This document shows, one piece after another, positions 24,909 to 36,590 of a stretch of 64,000 bases of DNA. The notes under the pieces were generated by a model. The model saw nothing but the letters and a program-made list of their open reading frames with translations. It did no database searches and was not told the DNA's origin. The DNA is from Anolis sagrei (lineage: Eukaryota; Chordata; Lepidosauria; Squamata; Anolidae): positions 149,122,366 to 149,186,365 of the forward strand of contig NC_090023.1 of the NCBI RefSeq assembly GCF_037176765.1, in the 5' to 3' direction. A program made the position numbers and the translations under genes. Every line of letters begins with the position of its first letter. Within the stretch, counting starts at the first letter, position 1.

Positions 24909-27900
24909 GGGCGGGGGAGCAACTCATACTCAAGAATTTCTCCTTTCAGAAAGAAAAGTGGCAAAATCAAGTCTGCCTACAAGCGTGAATGCCTAAACCT
25001 TGGGTGTGATGTTGACTTTGATTTTGCTGGACCAGCTATCCATGGCTCAGCTGTCCTGGGTTATGAAGGCTGGCTGGCTGGGTACCAAATGACCTTCGAT
25101 AGTGCCAAATCCAAGCTGACAAGGAACAATTTTGCTGTGGGTTACAAGACCGGAGATTTCCAGTTGCACACTAATGTGTAAGTATTTAATAAACTGATCA
25201 TATTGTGGTTAATAAAGATATCCAGGAATGTTGCAACTTCACTTCAAAAAAAAAAAAAAGAACTTTTTATTCTTGTGAAGTGGTATTATTGAACATGCCT
25301 AAAATGGGTAAGATATTTGCTGAATCCTTGGATTATAAGAAGGTATTTTGAATGGGAAGCAAAAGAAAGTTGTGCACATACTTTTAAAGTTACACTTCTA
25401 AAACTTAGCAATTACTAAAAAAATAACTGTTCATATACTTCGTCCAGAGTTTTGTGAAAGAAGATAGAGTTCCTTTTCTTGTGTTTCAGACTCAGGTGAG
25501 ATGTTCTGTTTCATATATAGTTTCAATCAGATATTATTTAGCACTATTCATTATCCCGTGGAATTGAACAGATGGTTTGCAAAAACATCTCAGATAGTTG
25601 AAGATTATGGTGCTTTTTAACTTTTACATGGAATTAACAGAAATATGGCCATTTTGGTCACACTGGTCATGCAAAAATGTTTCAGTTACCTTTTAAAAAT
25701 GTTCAGCAGTTGGTGTGCTGCAGAACATTTTTTCTGTGTTCTTATTTGTTATAGTTAATTGTAGTCTGTAATATAAACAAATGAAACAAGGGGTTTTTAC
25801 ACTTACAAAAGTTAAAAAGGACGTAGGTATGATTACATGTAGAGCTGGTGTTGTTAGTTAATTGGGTGAATACCCAAAGATATGGAATCCTAATTTGTTG
25901 TAAACTAGAAGTAGAAGGAAAAAAAGTACACTTTGTGTTTGTGCTGTTAACGTGTGTAGCTAATAGTCATGATAAAAAAGGAATTGGTATCGAATACCAT
26001 CATTGAAGTTTCTTCTTGTGTCTCAACATCAGTAGCTTCTGTCTTACTGCAGTCCAGTTACATTTAGTACAAAAATGTTTTTCAGCAATGATGGCTCAGA
26101 GTTTGGTGGCTCAATTTACCAAAAAGTCAGTGACAACCTTGAGACTGCTATAAATCTTAACTGGGTGGCAGGCACCAATAGCACTCGCTTTGGAATCGCA
26201 GCAAAGTACCTGTTGGATCCCACTGCTTCTATTTCCGTAAGTACAGCCTCATCAAAACTAATACAAAATTAAGTAAATCTTATATACTATCTTTTTTACT
26301 ATTTTTTATTACAAGAGTGATATTCATTAGTGTAATAATGTAAAGAATTTAAAATTACCAAGGGCAAGGACTGTGAGGCTCATAGCGTAGGCACTGTTGC
26401 TTTATGTGTAATATATGTTAAGTAGTAGGGGTGCATTATTTGTAGTGAGGATGATGGTTGTAGACTAAAAAGTATTTGTATCGTTTTGTTTTTGTGAGTG
26501 GGGAGACAGTTCTGTGATTTTTTTGTATTTTATGTAGTGTTTTATACATTTGGTTTGTTTGTCTACTTTGTGTCAAATACAGACTACATTAATAAAAACT
26601 GCTAATACAAAATTGGTCTTACTCTACACGGTAGAGCCCCCTTACTGCCTTAGATTGCTCTTTGTTTTGTATCCAGACTGATTAAGCTGGATTGCCATCC
26701 TTGGCATGGACAGACTTGCACTTTGAGGTTTAGTAATCTGAAGAAATCAGGGGTGTGGTATCATTGGCTCGCTATCCTTATCATTATTGATATACAACAA
26801 GATTAGTACACAGCAAACAAAATCACTATGCTGGCTTTTGTATATGACCACATGTTGGACACTTCCCATGTGTCCAGGACTGTGTGATGTATCAGCAAAT
26901 AATGCATTCAGATCTAAGCAGGGTGGCCTTTTACAGCTGACAGATGGTAATTTTGTCATTTCCGATTCTTTTTAAGTGTAGGCCAAGGTCTTTAGGCATT
27001 GCACCTTTACTGACTTGTGCCAGAGTCTTTGCAGTTCAGTCTTTAAATCCTCATATTGTGTAAGCTTTTCCAGTTACTTTTCATCAGTTCTGCTGTCGCC
27101 TGGGATTGCAACATCGACAGTCCACACTTTTTCCCCCCCAAGATTGTGAGGTCAGGAGTATTGTTCTCCAAAGCTCTGTCTGTCAGTTGTTGTTGTTGTT
27201 GATGTCTGTCTGTCAGTAGTCTGTCTGTCTGTCTGTCAGTTGTTGTTATTGTTGCTGTTGTTGTATCTTGCTTTTTCTGTCTATAAAAGAGACTCAAGGC
27301 AGCTCACAATCAAACCAATGCAGTACAATTAACACTTAAACATATACAAACATTAAATATAATTAAATATGAACAATATTAGAAATAAACTCTTAAACCT
27401 GACTAAAACGTATTCAAAGCTAAAGCCACAGCACCCCCTAACTTGACTTAAAAAAAAACTTCTTTAAAAGCCTGTCTGAATAGAAAGGTTGTAGCCTGCC
27501 ACCAGAAGGATAGCAGGGAGGGGACCATTCTGGTTTCCTGGAAAGAAGGGGTTTCCAGGGTCAAGGGGCAGCCACTGAGAAAGAATACAGCAAGATGCCT
27601 TATGACCAAGTCAGATCTTTTGTCCATCTGGCTGTATTCGCTATACTGACCACTGGAGCTTTCCTCTGTTTTCATGTGAAATATCATGTGCACATGTGAT
27701 GTCATATACTATGTACTAATGCATAGGATTGACTTTGTCCCTTGCATGATAGAAAGCTGCATTGTAGTAGCTGAATTTGGGATACAACTTTGGGCAGCCA
27801 TAAATGTTCTGTCTTCCAGGATAAGCCCCTGCTCAAGGAGAGTGGTCTTATCACTGATCTTATGAAGCGTTTTTGAAGCTCTGTGTGTGGTCAGAACAAA

Positions 27901-30336
27901 CAAAAGTGCCTTAGTCACTTGTCTGCTCTCCAATAATGTAAAAGTAAGGAGTAATAGTAAAACATCAGCTTTCTCTGACAGGGAGTTAAATCCACTTAAC
28001 AGGTACAGACATATGTGAAATTAGTCTTATTGTTCCCATTCACTGGAAATACCAGTGTCCTGCCTGTTTTGTACAGTTGTAATTGCCACCCAAGAAGTTC
28101 AGAAAGGGAAGACATGTGTTGAGCACTGATTGACAAGAATAAGGCTCTGCTCAGAACCAGAGAGAAAAAGCAAATATGTACTTTGACTCTCTGCTTCCAT
28201 TTAGCTATTAGAAAATTACACGGTCTGTTGATACCTGAGACTTGGTATCTTCTCTTCCTGCTGCTGGTTTTGCTTTACGAAGGATCTTATTTCCTGTATT
28301 GGTTGTAATGGTCTGCCTATTGAGTGCCACTGTCTAGATTTAGTCTGATACACTGTTCATCAGAGCACTAAAATGAAAACAGGACAACATTCAAACTCAT
28401 TTGCAAGAAACAGTGTCAGCCATTTCTTAAAATACTAGTCATACTAAAAAAAAATGAATTGCACACTAATTTTTTTTCAAGTAAATGTCTTCACTCAAAC
28501 AAGTATGTAAATTTATTCTCAGGAATTTCAAAACATCAACCCCCCTTTTAATGGATTCTATGGTTATCAGAGGGGATCAGCTAAATCCTTAACTTGGTTG
28601 CTTTTATTTTGCAGGCAAAAGTGAACAATTCTAGTCTAGTTGGAGTCGGTTACACCCAGACCCTGAGGCCAGGTAAATATTTGCTTTAAGAATGTAAAGA
28701 CATACAGGAAACAGATTCAAGCTGAGCATAGTTGACTTGCACTTGAAAACACTCCTGAAAGTTGCCCAGTGAAAGAACTCAGTTTCTCAAAAGGAATTGA
28801 GAATTACATGCATTCACTCTGACAGTTTTGAACGAAATCGATCCTCTACGTTTGTGGGTCTAGCTTTTTGTGAATTTGATTTATATGTATTGTGTCAGAA
28901 GCAAATTGAGGGTACAGTTATAGTGTATTTAAAAACACAAGCAAAGTTAAAAACTTGGCATTATACTAAATGTCCTTTGACCAGAAGCTGGCCACTTGGG
29001 GTGCCTCTGGTGTCACTGCAAGAAGGTCCTCTATTGTGCATGTTGCAGGGCTCAGGCCTCATTGTAGTAAGTGGTCTGTAGATTTAATTATTTACAGCCT
29101 TAATGAATCTAGAACAGTGATTCTCAGCCTGTGAGTCCCCAGGTGTTTTGGCCTACAACTCCCAGAAATCCCAGCCAGTTTACCAGCTGTTGGGATTTCT
29201 GGGAGTTGAAGGCCAAAACATCTGGGGACCCACAGGGTGAGAACCACTGATCTAGACCCTAAAAAAGTTGATCATAGACTTGTGCTGAAGAACCTAGAGA
29301 TTCCTAGAGATAACACTCCGCTAGGAATCTCTCGATCCTTCAGCGCAACTCCATGGTCCATGTCTGATAGACGAATTTAACAATCAGATCTTGTCAGGTA
29401 AGAGGCATGAGCTGCAATTATGATTGTAATCAGCATAGCTCTGATCATGATAGTCTAATCATGCCTTCAGGTCATGTCACTCCCTTCCTATATCTTGCCT
29501 CTCCTACTTTCACATTTAAGAGTTAGGCCTTTCTCTCGTTGTAAATGTGATAGTAGGAGAGAGTTCAGATCTGAATGCTCAGTACCAAACAGTTTCCTGC
29601 ACATAGAAAAATAGCATGTCAGGAATAAATTTTCCTGGTAACATTCTGTCTGAGGGATTTCTTTTGAATTTTGGAGCGACATAGGCCGGAAATATAGTTT
29701 CAGTCCTGTAGAGAGAGGCAAGTGTGTAATTCCCTTTACTAATTTCGGGTCCCATTTTGCCCCACCAACCCTTTCTTGAAGCTTTATACTTCTTAGACGC
29801 TCATATTAGCCTTCTTGTAGTATGTGGGCAGGAAAACAGCCTCGATAGCTTGAGTAGTGCACTCAGTTTTGAACCATCTGCAACTTAAAATTCATGGCGT
29901 ATTTAACTTGCAATTCTCCTAGGGTTATGTGGGACAGTGCTCTTTGCCTGCAGAACTATTTCCGGTATCTGCTCCTTTGATTCAGGCCAAAATTAATCTT
30001 CCTGCCCTGAGGAGTTTCCAGTTAAAAATCTGATAGTGGAGAAAGCAACAAAGATGGGAAAGCAGAAAAGATGAATGAGAGCAAATAGCTTTGATTTGTT
30101 TCAGCTGGCGAGGCCAACGATGAAGTTCAGCTAAAGTGTTTGCTTATTGTTCTTTTAGCAATGAAAATCAAATGTCTGGAAACAAGTAGATATACGAAAT
30201 GCATCTTGCTTTCTCTGAAACCTTTTGGTTCTGTTGATCTACAGGTGTGAAGCTCACTATGTCTGCCCTAATCGATGGAAAGAACATCAATGCTGGCGGA
30301 CATAAACTTGGTCTTGGCCTAGAATTGGAGGCTTAA
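19642..30336 (+). CDS. VDAC2: VDAC2, voltage-dependent anion channel 2 (complete, 8 coding exons)
   Basis: Mitochondrial outer-membrane beta-barrel porin that passes metabolites such as ATP, ADP and other anions; in vertebrates the VDAC2 paralogue is also known to bind BAK. Coding exons, all with GT-AG borders: 19650-19716, 21283-21332, 23101-23253, 23335-23387, 24950-25177, 26086-26236, 28615-28672, 30245-30336. They add to 852 nt, 283 residues plus TAA. The product starts [20 protein letters not shown] (N-terminal helix, residues 1-20). Glu73, the membrane-facing glutamate, is present in 'TFTEKW'. Residues 153-169 ([17 protein letters not shown]) resemble the eukaryotic porin signature, and it ends GLGLELEA. 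The N-terminus matches the short bird-type start and lacks the N-terminal extension of human VDAC2. 'CDVDFDF' and 'ECLNLGC' identify VDAC2 rather than VDAC1 or VDAC3. The frame is intact throughout. Confidence 0.97.
20101..20290 (-). mobile_element. L2/CR1-like LINE 3' fragment in VDAC2 intron
   Basis: Reverse-oriented tail (TTTA)n at 20,101-20,115 is followed by 'atatcactcttctcaacccc' and 'aaaggggactcagggcg', the reverse complement of the LINE 3' block seen at 36,330. It lies between the first and second coding exons. Confidence 0.6.
22673..22914 (+). mobile_element. ACA-type tRNA-derived SINE in VDAC2 intron
   Basis: Starts 'gagccaatgtggtgtgatg', with box-A and box-B-like segments ('gagtgttggactgtgatt', 'gaccagtgtttaaattgc'). 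It continues through 'gtgactttgggtgagtcac' and ends in 'ggtacacaacaacaag', the ACA-repeat tail of lizard ACA-SINEs. Roughly complete. Confidence 0.75.
24246..24480 (+). mobile_element. ACA-type SINE, second copy
   Basis: Same order of blocks as the copy at 22,673: 'gagccaccatggtctagtgg', 'gattctgggaaaccag', 'gggcaagtcgcatcctctcag', 'gccactgtaagttggaaac', with tail 'aaaacaacaacaaaa'. Sense orientation in the VDAC2 intron before the exon at 24,950. Confidence 0.75.
24856..24907. repeat. (GT)n microsatellite
   Basis: About 26 uninterrupted GT units, ending about 43 bp upstream of the VDAC2 coding exon that starts at 24,950, so close to its acceptor. Confidence 0.95.
26790..27175 (-). mobile_element. 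R4-like LINE 3' fragment in VDAC2 intron
   Basis: The reverse strand reads [10 protein letters not shown], then [14 protein letters not shown], a C-terminal segment common downstream of the reverse transcriptase in several non-LTR retrotransposons. It continues into 'accatctgtcagctg', 'cacacagtcctggacac' and a terminal 'gtgtactaatcttgttg'. Related copies are at 42,888 and 43,150. R4/Dong is my best clade guess. The frame carries at least one stop and a small deletion. Confidence 0.6.
27180..27272. repeat. CTGT/GTT-rich simple repeat
   Basis: Alternating runs of 'gtctgtctgtctgt' and 'gttgttgttg'. Confidence 0.85.
27273..27610 (-). mobile_element. L2-like LINE 3' region
   Basis: Contains 'agagactcaaggcagctcacaa', 'atgcagtacaattaacac', 'agaaaggttgtagcctgcc' and 'ccactgagaaagaa' in the reverse order of the LINE 3' part, as at 53,709 and 63,129. 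Old and diverged. Confidence 0.55.
29115..29249. mobile_element. hAT foldback element (family A), complete
   Basis: 135 bp, almost entirely self-complementary: 'cagtgattctcagcctgtgag' at one end and 'cacagggtgagaaccactg' at the other. Flanked by 'atctagaa' (29,107-29,114) and 'atctagac' (29,250-29,257), an 8-bp duplication with one change. In the last VDAC2 intron. Confidence 0.88.
29282..29345. repeat. inverted repeat, ~25-bp imperfect stem
   Basis: The stretch starting 'tgctgaagaacctagagatt' pairs with the later 'aatctctcgatccttcagcg', leaving a loop of about 14 nt. Thirty-three bases after the hAT foldback and not part of it. Confidence 0.7.
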
Positions 30337-30815
30337 AAGGCGTGGAGAAAACAGCTGCAGAAAATGGGATATTGGATGAATATGGCCTTAAAAATGTAAT
30401 TCCAGTGCGACCCGGAGGCTTTCTTCCTTCTCGGAGGAATGGCCTAGAACAAGAGCTGTATTCAGAGTATTTAGGCAGTTCCTCGTTAGCTGGTTTTTAG
30501 TTTAAATTGGTTATCTCTCTAGTTTTCAACACTGCATTAGTGCAGTCACTACAATAATACATTATGTAAATGTATTTAACTGTTGAATGCGCTGCCCACA
30601 AATAATGAAATAGACTTTATGAAAACCTGTACAAATGTGTGCATGTTATGTTTCTTTTAACACAAAATAGCCATTGAAATGACAAAATGGATCAATGGTT
30701 ATTCTGAAAAGTGAGGTCAACAGTTTTGTCAAAAATCACTATAATTAGAAATACTTTTGGTATCCCAACGCAATTCAGAATTATGAATAAAACAAATACA
30801 CACACATACTTGTGC
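30337..30815 (+). other. VDAC2: VDAC2 3' UTR with poly(A) signal
   Basis: Follows the TAA at 30,334-30,336. The canonical AATAAA at 30,786-30,791 would give a 3' UTR of about 470 nt. Longer forms cannot be excluded. Confidence 0.65.
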
Positions 30816-32569
30816 CTCCTGATATGTTAAATATCAGCCTTAATTTTCATTGGTAAATCTTCCTGCTGCTCCAGACAAACTTTAGCTCTGTGGCAGTTGT
30901 ATAGTGGTTTAAGGTTGTTAATCTGCCTTGTGTTTATTAAGGTAATGACTTGATGAGACACTTTTATGGGCACTTTCCTTTGCTTCTCTTAGACCTCCTC
31001 CTTTGTTTGCACATACTCCCATTCATGTGTTGTGACATTCTTATTTTAAGAATCTAATAATGAAATAAGAATGTCATGTAATACAAAGATCTCAAATACG
31101 TGTTGCTAGCTTTGTGAGGGGAAATCACGTTAACTACTTTTCAGCACTGTTTCAGCACTGATGTTCTAGATAAAAATATATTTTTTATTCTTGCTTGTTG
31201 TGGATGAATGTGCCCATATTCTGTGAATGAGGATGCAGATGTATGTGCCTCTTTGGGAAATAATGCCTATTCGTTGCACTGAGAATTTTTTAATTAAAAA
31301 AAAACACATTTGGAAATAACCCAAACAACGTAGTACAGCTGACAAGTTGTGACCGTTTTCAAGCATTTCAAGGACTGCCTTAATCCCATCCTTCCCAAAC
31401 TCCACTTCTGTTCTTCATGTGTTGCAAGGGTCAAATCTAAACAGGAGGCTTGTGCTCACATATAGTGGTTCCATGTGCATTTGGCAACCCTAGAATTGCC
31501 AGCTTCTCAGTTGTGTGAAGAATTTCTATTTGCATTAGATGTTTCTGTTCAGAGTTGTTATCCTCTTAAGGAGAGCAACAGAACAGAGATGACCATGGTC
31601 TGTGCTCTTACATCCTCACAGGTTGAGTCAGCATGTTTCTTAAATGCTTGAATAGACCTGAAAGACTTGAAGATTTGCTAGGAATTGGCCACAGTTTCTC
31701 CTTCCTCTTGTTTCTTTCCTTTTTAATATAACATGCTTACTGTTTTGCACAATCCTAATTGTACTTGTTTTATACGTTAGTTTGCAATTTGCATTTGGCA
31801 CTGTGTTTATAAAAACAATGCCTAGTTAGTAATCACCTACGTACATCTAGTTCAATTATTTTTCTTGCATGTGGTTAGTCAAAAAAGAGAGCCAACTAGG
31901 CTCTAGATTTCACTAGAATGAACTGATGAACTTTCTCAAGTATGGCAGATCCTCATGTTCACCTGCTTCTCCCTTTTCACCTGCTTCTGCCAAATTAACC
32001 TGAAGACCAACAGACAGTGCTTAAGGATTTGTGTAAGTCAAGGGCTAAAACTATGACTTCACTTTCAGGGAAAGGACCGGTTTATTTCTGATTAGGCAGC
32101 ATCAATTAGATCTGGATGGGGAAAGGTTTGGTCCTCCAGATGTTGGAATGCAAGCTCCATTGACCCTTCTTGCAGATAGTAGATTGAATTGAACATAAAT
32201 TTCACCAGAACATGACTGACAATGGTATAATCTTGGATATTCAAGAGAAAAACTACCGATTAAACCAACCATGCTTCACAAATATTTGGAAAAAAATCAA
32301 AACAAGCAATCCTAGGTTTTGCCATTTTATAAATGGGATCCTATTTTATTCCACCGTTGTTTGTAATGGTATTTGAGCATTGATACATTTTGCTATCTGG
32401 AGGATTCTGGATCTAAATCCCAGTGGATACCAAGGATTTGAAAAAATACCATCAGTTGATTTGAAAAAATACCATCAGGCTTTACAGTCCACTGTAGGAT
32501 GTCACAACTGTTGCCTGGATTGTTTCATTTAGTTAATCCTCAACTGATTTATCACTTGATCCTACATGC
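30816..32569. other. convergent intergenic DNA; hairpin at 31,032
   Basis: At about 31,032-31,078 a 14-bp perfect inverted repeat, 'tgacattcttattt' and its complement, could form a stem with a short loop just beyond the VDAC2 poly(A) site. Otherwise no gene or identified repeat. Confidence 0.45.
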
Positions 32570-32577
32570 CTGTAGAG

Positions 32578-32922
32578 CAGGGGTCCTCAAACTAAGGGCC
32601 AGATGCAGCCCTCCAAGATCATTTATCCGCCCCTCATTCAGGGTCAACCTAAGTCTGAAATGACTTGAAAGCACACAACAACAATCCTATCCCATCAGCC
32701 AAAAGTAGGCCCACACTTCCCATTGAAATACGAATAAGTTTATATTTGTTAAAATTGTTCTTCATTTTAATTATTATATTGTTTTTAAGTGTTATTTGCA
32801 CTACAAATAAGATACGTTTGTGCATAGGAATTCTTTTTTTTTTTTTCAAATTATAATCCGGCCCTCCGAGAGTTTGAAGGACTGTTACCTGGCCCTCTGT
32901 TTAAAAAGTTTGAGGACCCCTG
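32578..32922. mobile_element. non-autonomous hAT element (~345 bp), copy 2
   Basis: Same family as 13,928-14,275: ends 'caggggtcctcaaacta' and 'tttgaggacccctg'. Flanks 'ctgtagag' (32,570-32,577) and 'ctatagag' (32,923-32,930) are an 8-bp duplication with one difference. No transposase. Confidence 0.88.
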
Positions 32923-32930
32923 CTATAGAG

Positions 32931-33765
32931 CATCTCTGCAACTGAGAAAGCTGAGATCCTTCATATTTTAATTTCCGAGTTGCCTCATCCTATGATTTCA
33001 TGTAGAGGCTAAGCAACCAGGCAAAAATAGAACAATGGCATCTTACAGAGTGCAGTTGCTATATTCTGAGGCAGTTGTCTCCTAGCACCACATCTGAGAA
33101 TTGCTGCTTATAACGACTGGAACTCCTCCAAATCTTGGACCAGGAAGATACCAAAAGTTGTCAGAATTAAAAACAGTGGTTTAAAGCTAGACAATAGATT
33201 CATCAGGTAGATATCACAGACATTCAGGAAAAGTAAATAAGATTTATATCTCCACATGTCCAATTCACATCTTCAGTACGAAAAACAAAAGAGGTAACCA
33301 AGCAAATAGGACACATTGAAATTGCCAGTAAATTGAAAACAGAACCAATATAATGCCTAAGACAAAGTGGACATAACCAGATTTCTTCCAAGTGCATTGC
33401 AAATGGGTCACTAAAGGTTCTTCACATATGTGCAATACTCATGGCTGGCACAAACTGATGTAAAATGTTTCATAATGTATAATGTGATGGCTGAAAAACA
33501 AATGCACATGCATTTTTCTTTAGCAAATATCAGATTCATTGGGAGGCAAGATAGCACCTTTAGGCTATGAGAAATCTGAAAAGGCGATGCTTTTAAAATT
33601 TGAATTGATCTCCAGAGTAAGGGCAAGATACCTGTGGTTGACCAAGTTCCAAAGATAGAAAAGATGACGAAACGGGTACAACCAGGTAGTTTTAGAGCCA
33701 GGATTTAATTGCCCTTTTGCTTTAGTGATCTATTCCAATATAAAGCAAACAAGGTCTCACTTAGA
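32931..33765. other. intergenic, nothing recognised
   Basis: No repeat or exon identified. Confidence 0.4.
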
Positions 33766-34115
33766 CTCAGAATCACTGTGTTGGAAAAGACCTCATGGGC
33801 CATCCAGACCAACTTCTTGCCAAGAAGCAGGAAAATCGTATACAGAGCACTCCCAACAGATAGCCATCCAGCCTCTGTTTAAAAGTTTCCAAAGAAGGAG
33901 CCCCAACCACAGCCTGGGGCAGAGAGTTCCACTGCCGAACAGCTTTCACAGCTAGGAAGTTCTTCCTCATGTTCAGGTGGAATCTCCTTTTCTGTAGTTT
34001 TACCATTGTTCCACGTACAAGTCTTCAGGGTAGCAGAAAACAAACTTGCTCCCTCCTCCCTATGATTTCCCCTTATACATGGCCATCATGTCTCCTCTTC
34101 CCATCTGGCAATGTT
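33766..34115 (-). mobile_element. CR1 LINE 3' end with C-terminal frame
   Basis: The reverse strand encodes RRFHLNMRKNFLAVKAVRQW, then NSLPQAVVGAPSLETFKQRL, the conserved end of the CR1 reverse-transcriptase polyprotein. It is followed by 'catgaggtcttttcc' of the 3' UTR. 5'-truncated at about 34,115. The C-terminal frame is open for 77 codons. Confidence 0.85.
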
Positions 34116-34516
34116 ATATTTTAGTGTTGCTTTTACACATCTTTAGGGAGAAAAAAACCTTGTTAGTTCACCTTGAATTTTAGACAGCACAGTATTAAAC
34201 ATGTATGCACTTTTACATACGTGGCAGCAGCACGAACAGGGGTGTTTTTTCTGCTGCACTGATACTAAATACTTTGCTTTGTAAATAAAGTCATTTTGAT
34301 AGAAGAAAGGTTAATATATTTTAAAGTAAATGGGGATCTGTAACTAGAATGTATCGGTCTGCCTGCCTTGGTTGTAATATTAAGGAAGATGCCCATATGT
34401 TGGTGTAGGGCTTAGTAGCACCACTGTTTCCAGCACTTTCTTAGCAGTAGAAACAGATTTTACACCTTGCTCATTTCCATCAACTGCCCTGCATTGCTAG
34501 TCATGGATAGAGTAAC
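34116..34516. other. intergenic, nothing recognised
   Basis: Contains 'aaataaa' at 34,283, too far from VDAC2 to assign as its poly(A) signal. Confidence 0.35.
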
Positions 34517-34655
34517 ACAGGCCCAGGCAAACGTTGGTCCTCCAGATGTTTTGGACTTCCAACTCCCACAATTCCTAACAACCTACTGGCTAGTAGGAAT
34601 TGTGGGAGTTGGAGTCCAAAACACCTGGAGGGCCAAAGTTTTCCCATGTCTCTAG
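34517..34655. mobile_element. foldback element (family B)
   Basis: Self-complementary: 'tccagatgttttggacttcc' and 'gagtccaaaacacctggagg' around a centre at about 34,580. Related copies at 39,642, 57,413 and 58,620. hAT-like by similarity to the copy with a clean 8-bp duplication. Confidence 0.75.
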
Positions 34656-34894
34656 TAACAGGAAGCAACGCGGTCTGTAGCTTCACGCATCAGTGGACTG
34701 CATCTGGCTAGTTAGTTGTATGTGAAAATTGAAAATGGCTCTACCTACTGAAGAAAGGGCTGCACTGGTAGGTTGCAAGGCTATGAGTGGTCTGACTCCA
34801 ACAGAACTAAGAAACTACAAAGTGCAATACAAAAATAATTTCATCCTACATGTGCAACTAGGTTCCTCTCCTTGTTATCTAAACCAGACTGATA

Positions 34895-35015
34895 AAAGCC
34901 CATTTGCCCTAAAAGGTACCAGGTCTTGTCTAAATGTGGAAGCTAAGCAGGATCAGTCCTGGTTAGCACTAGGGTAGGAGATTGCCAGTGAAAACCAGAG
35001 GGATGAGCTGACAAA
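34895..35015 (+). mobile_element. 5S-rRNA-derived SINE head or 5S pseudogene
   Basis: 'ggaagctaagcaggatcag', 'tcctggttagcactaggg' and 'aggagattgccagtgaaaacc' follow the 5S rRNA order (AAGCTAAGCAGGGT, CCTGGTTAGTACTTGGAT, GGGAGACCGCC, GGAATACC), covering the internal promoter boxes. It diverges too much to be a working 5S gene. 5S-headed SINEs are known in lizards. Confidence 0.7.
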
Positions 35016-35099
35016 ACCATTACTGTGTATTCTTTGCCTAAGAAAATGTGATGAAATTCATATTAACATAGGGCAGGGGGCAACTTGGTGGCACATATA

Positions 35100-35372
35100 C
35101 ACACAGAAAGTCAAGGACACAGAGAAATGGATTAAAAATAAACGAAAAGATATTTAACCTAAAAATTAGGAAGAACTTCCGTATGGAAAGAGATGTGCAG
35201 CACTGGAATATGATGCCTCAGAGAATGGAGGAGTCTCCTCTTGAGGTTTTTAAACAGGTTGGATGGTCATCTGTCAGGATTAGTTTGATTATGTCCCTGC
35301 ATGGCAGAATGGGTTTAGACTGGATGGACTTTCTGCTCTCTGACAACTGTATGATGCAATGATTCCAATACA
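35100..35372 (+). mobile_element. CR1 LINE 3' fragment
   Basis: 'aggaagaacttccgtatgg', 'gaggtttttaaacaggttgg', 'atggtcatctgtcagg' and 'actggatggactttctgctctctgacaactgtatgatgcaatgatt' are the CR1 3' end in sense, ending with the short ATGATT-type repeat. Confidence 0.8.
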
Positions 35373-36110
35373 GCACTGAAAGCAGCAGATTTTTTTTTTT
35401 TTTTGCAATAGACATTGTAACAAACTATGGAGCAATTATGCCATCTACTGGTGACTCTGTTTTTAGAATTTCATGAAATGCTGGTTTTTGATGTTTTGTT
35501 CCCACTGAGGCAGAAATAATTTCAAAGTGAAGAAATAGCCACCCCCAAGAATATTTATCTTGATAAACGAAATACTCATTTGATGGCATCAGTTTCTACA
35601 AGTGTACCAATATTCACTTGCTTCATGGGATACTTCCACTTAATGTTTTTGAGATCATTGTTATGAAATAGGAAGACCAAGGGCTGATTCATATTTATCA
35701 AGTTTTGAAGTGTTTGGAGTCATAGGATCTGGGGAAAGCCAAGTGTTTTGAAACTCTTTTGGAAAGTGTCAAGTTAGAGAGTGCCGTTTTCTTCAAATTT
35801 TATTTGATGTATGGTATGGTATGCCTTTGGTATACATAGCCAGTCCATAGGCTTATATCATTGCCTGTAGCAGTGGTCACTCAGTGTGTGGAACAGAGCA
35901 AAGCTATCTGTGGCTCCTGGTCAGCAAAGCTAGGCACCAGGCAGCATTTATACTTTGGTTGTTGGAAAATGGGGAAGCAATATCAGATCATGACTATCGT
36001 TTTTATTCCCTGCTGATGTGCTTCCCATTTAGCTGACATTAGTAGAAAATATTTTACATTATGTGATCAGGGTCCACCAGGGCCATTTCAATGTTTTTAT
36101 ACTCTGAAGA
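35373..36110. other. intergenic, nothing recognised
   Basis: A poly-T tract at 35,390-35,404, otherwise plain DNA. Confidence 0.4.
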
Positions 36111-36117
36111 ATAAATG

Positions 36118-36329
36118 TCATAATAATAAAATATAATATATTATAATATATAGTATATACATATAATATTATAATAATACAATATAATACTAATAATATG
36201 ATATTATAGTTATATATTTTATATTACATGTAATATTACTAATAATATTACAATATAATGGTATAGTGCAATATAGTAATATATAATATTGATATTGTAC
36301 TATGCTAATAATATAATATATTGTATGTA
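36118..36329. repeat. (TAATA)-rich AT tract
   Basis: About 210 bp of almost pure A/T, built from TAATAT and ATATAATA units. It ends where an LINE 3' end begins. Confidence 0.8.
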
Positions 36330-36406
36330 TATATATCTTGTAAGCTGCTCTGAGTCCCCTTCGGTGTGAGAAGGGCGGCATATAAATGTCGTAAATAAAT
36401 AAATAT
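36330..36406 (+). mobile_element. L2/CR1-like LINE 3' terminus
   Basis: 'gtaagctgctctgagtcccc', 'ttcggtgtgagaagggcggc' and 'atataaatgtcgtaaataaata'. The clearest copy of this 3' block in the window. Confidence 0.7.
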
Positions 36407-36467
36407 GCAAACATGTAGTCTGCATTGCAGTAGGAGGAGGGAATGCCCCCTTCCTAAATGGAATACA

Positions 36468-36590
36468 GTGGACCCTCCCTATCTGCTAGGATTTGGATCA
36501 AGGAACAATCTGCCAATACCAAAATGTGCGGATGCTCATGTCCCGTTATACATAGTAATGCACAGTAACATTGCATCCCTTTTATAAAAT
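36468..36590 (+). mobile_element. pogo/Tigger-like fragment, copy 2
   Basis: 'cagtggaccctccctatctg' preceded by TA, then 'gctaggatttggatc', 'aataccaaaatgtgcggatg' and 'tgtcccgttatacatagtaatg'. TA-flanking and the layout suit a Tc1/mariner superfamily element. The far end is not visible. Confidence 0.5.
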
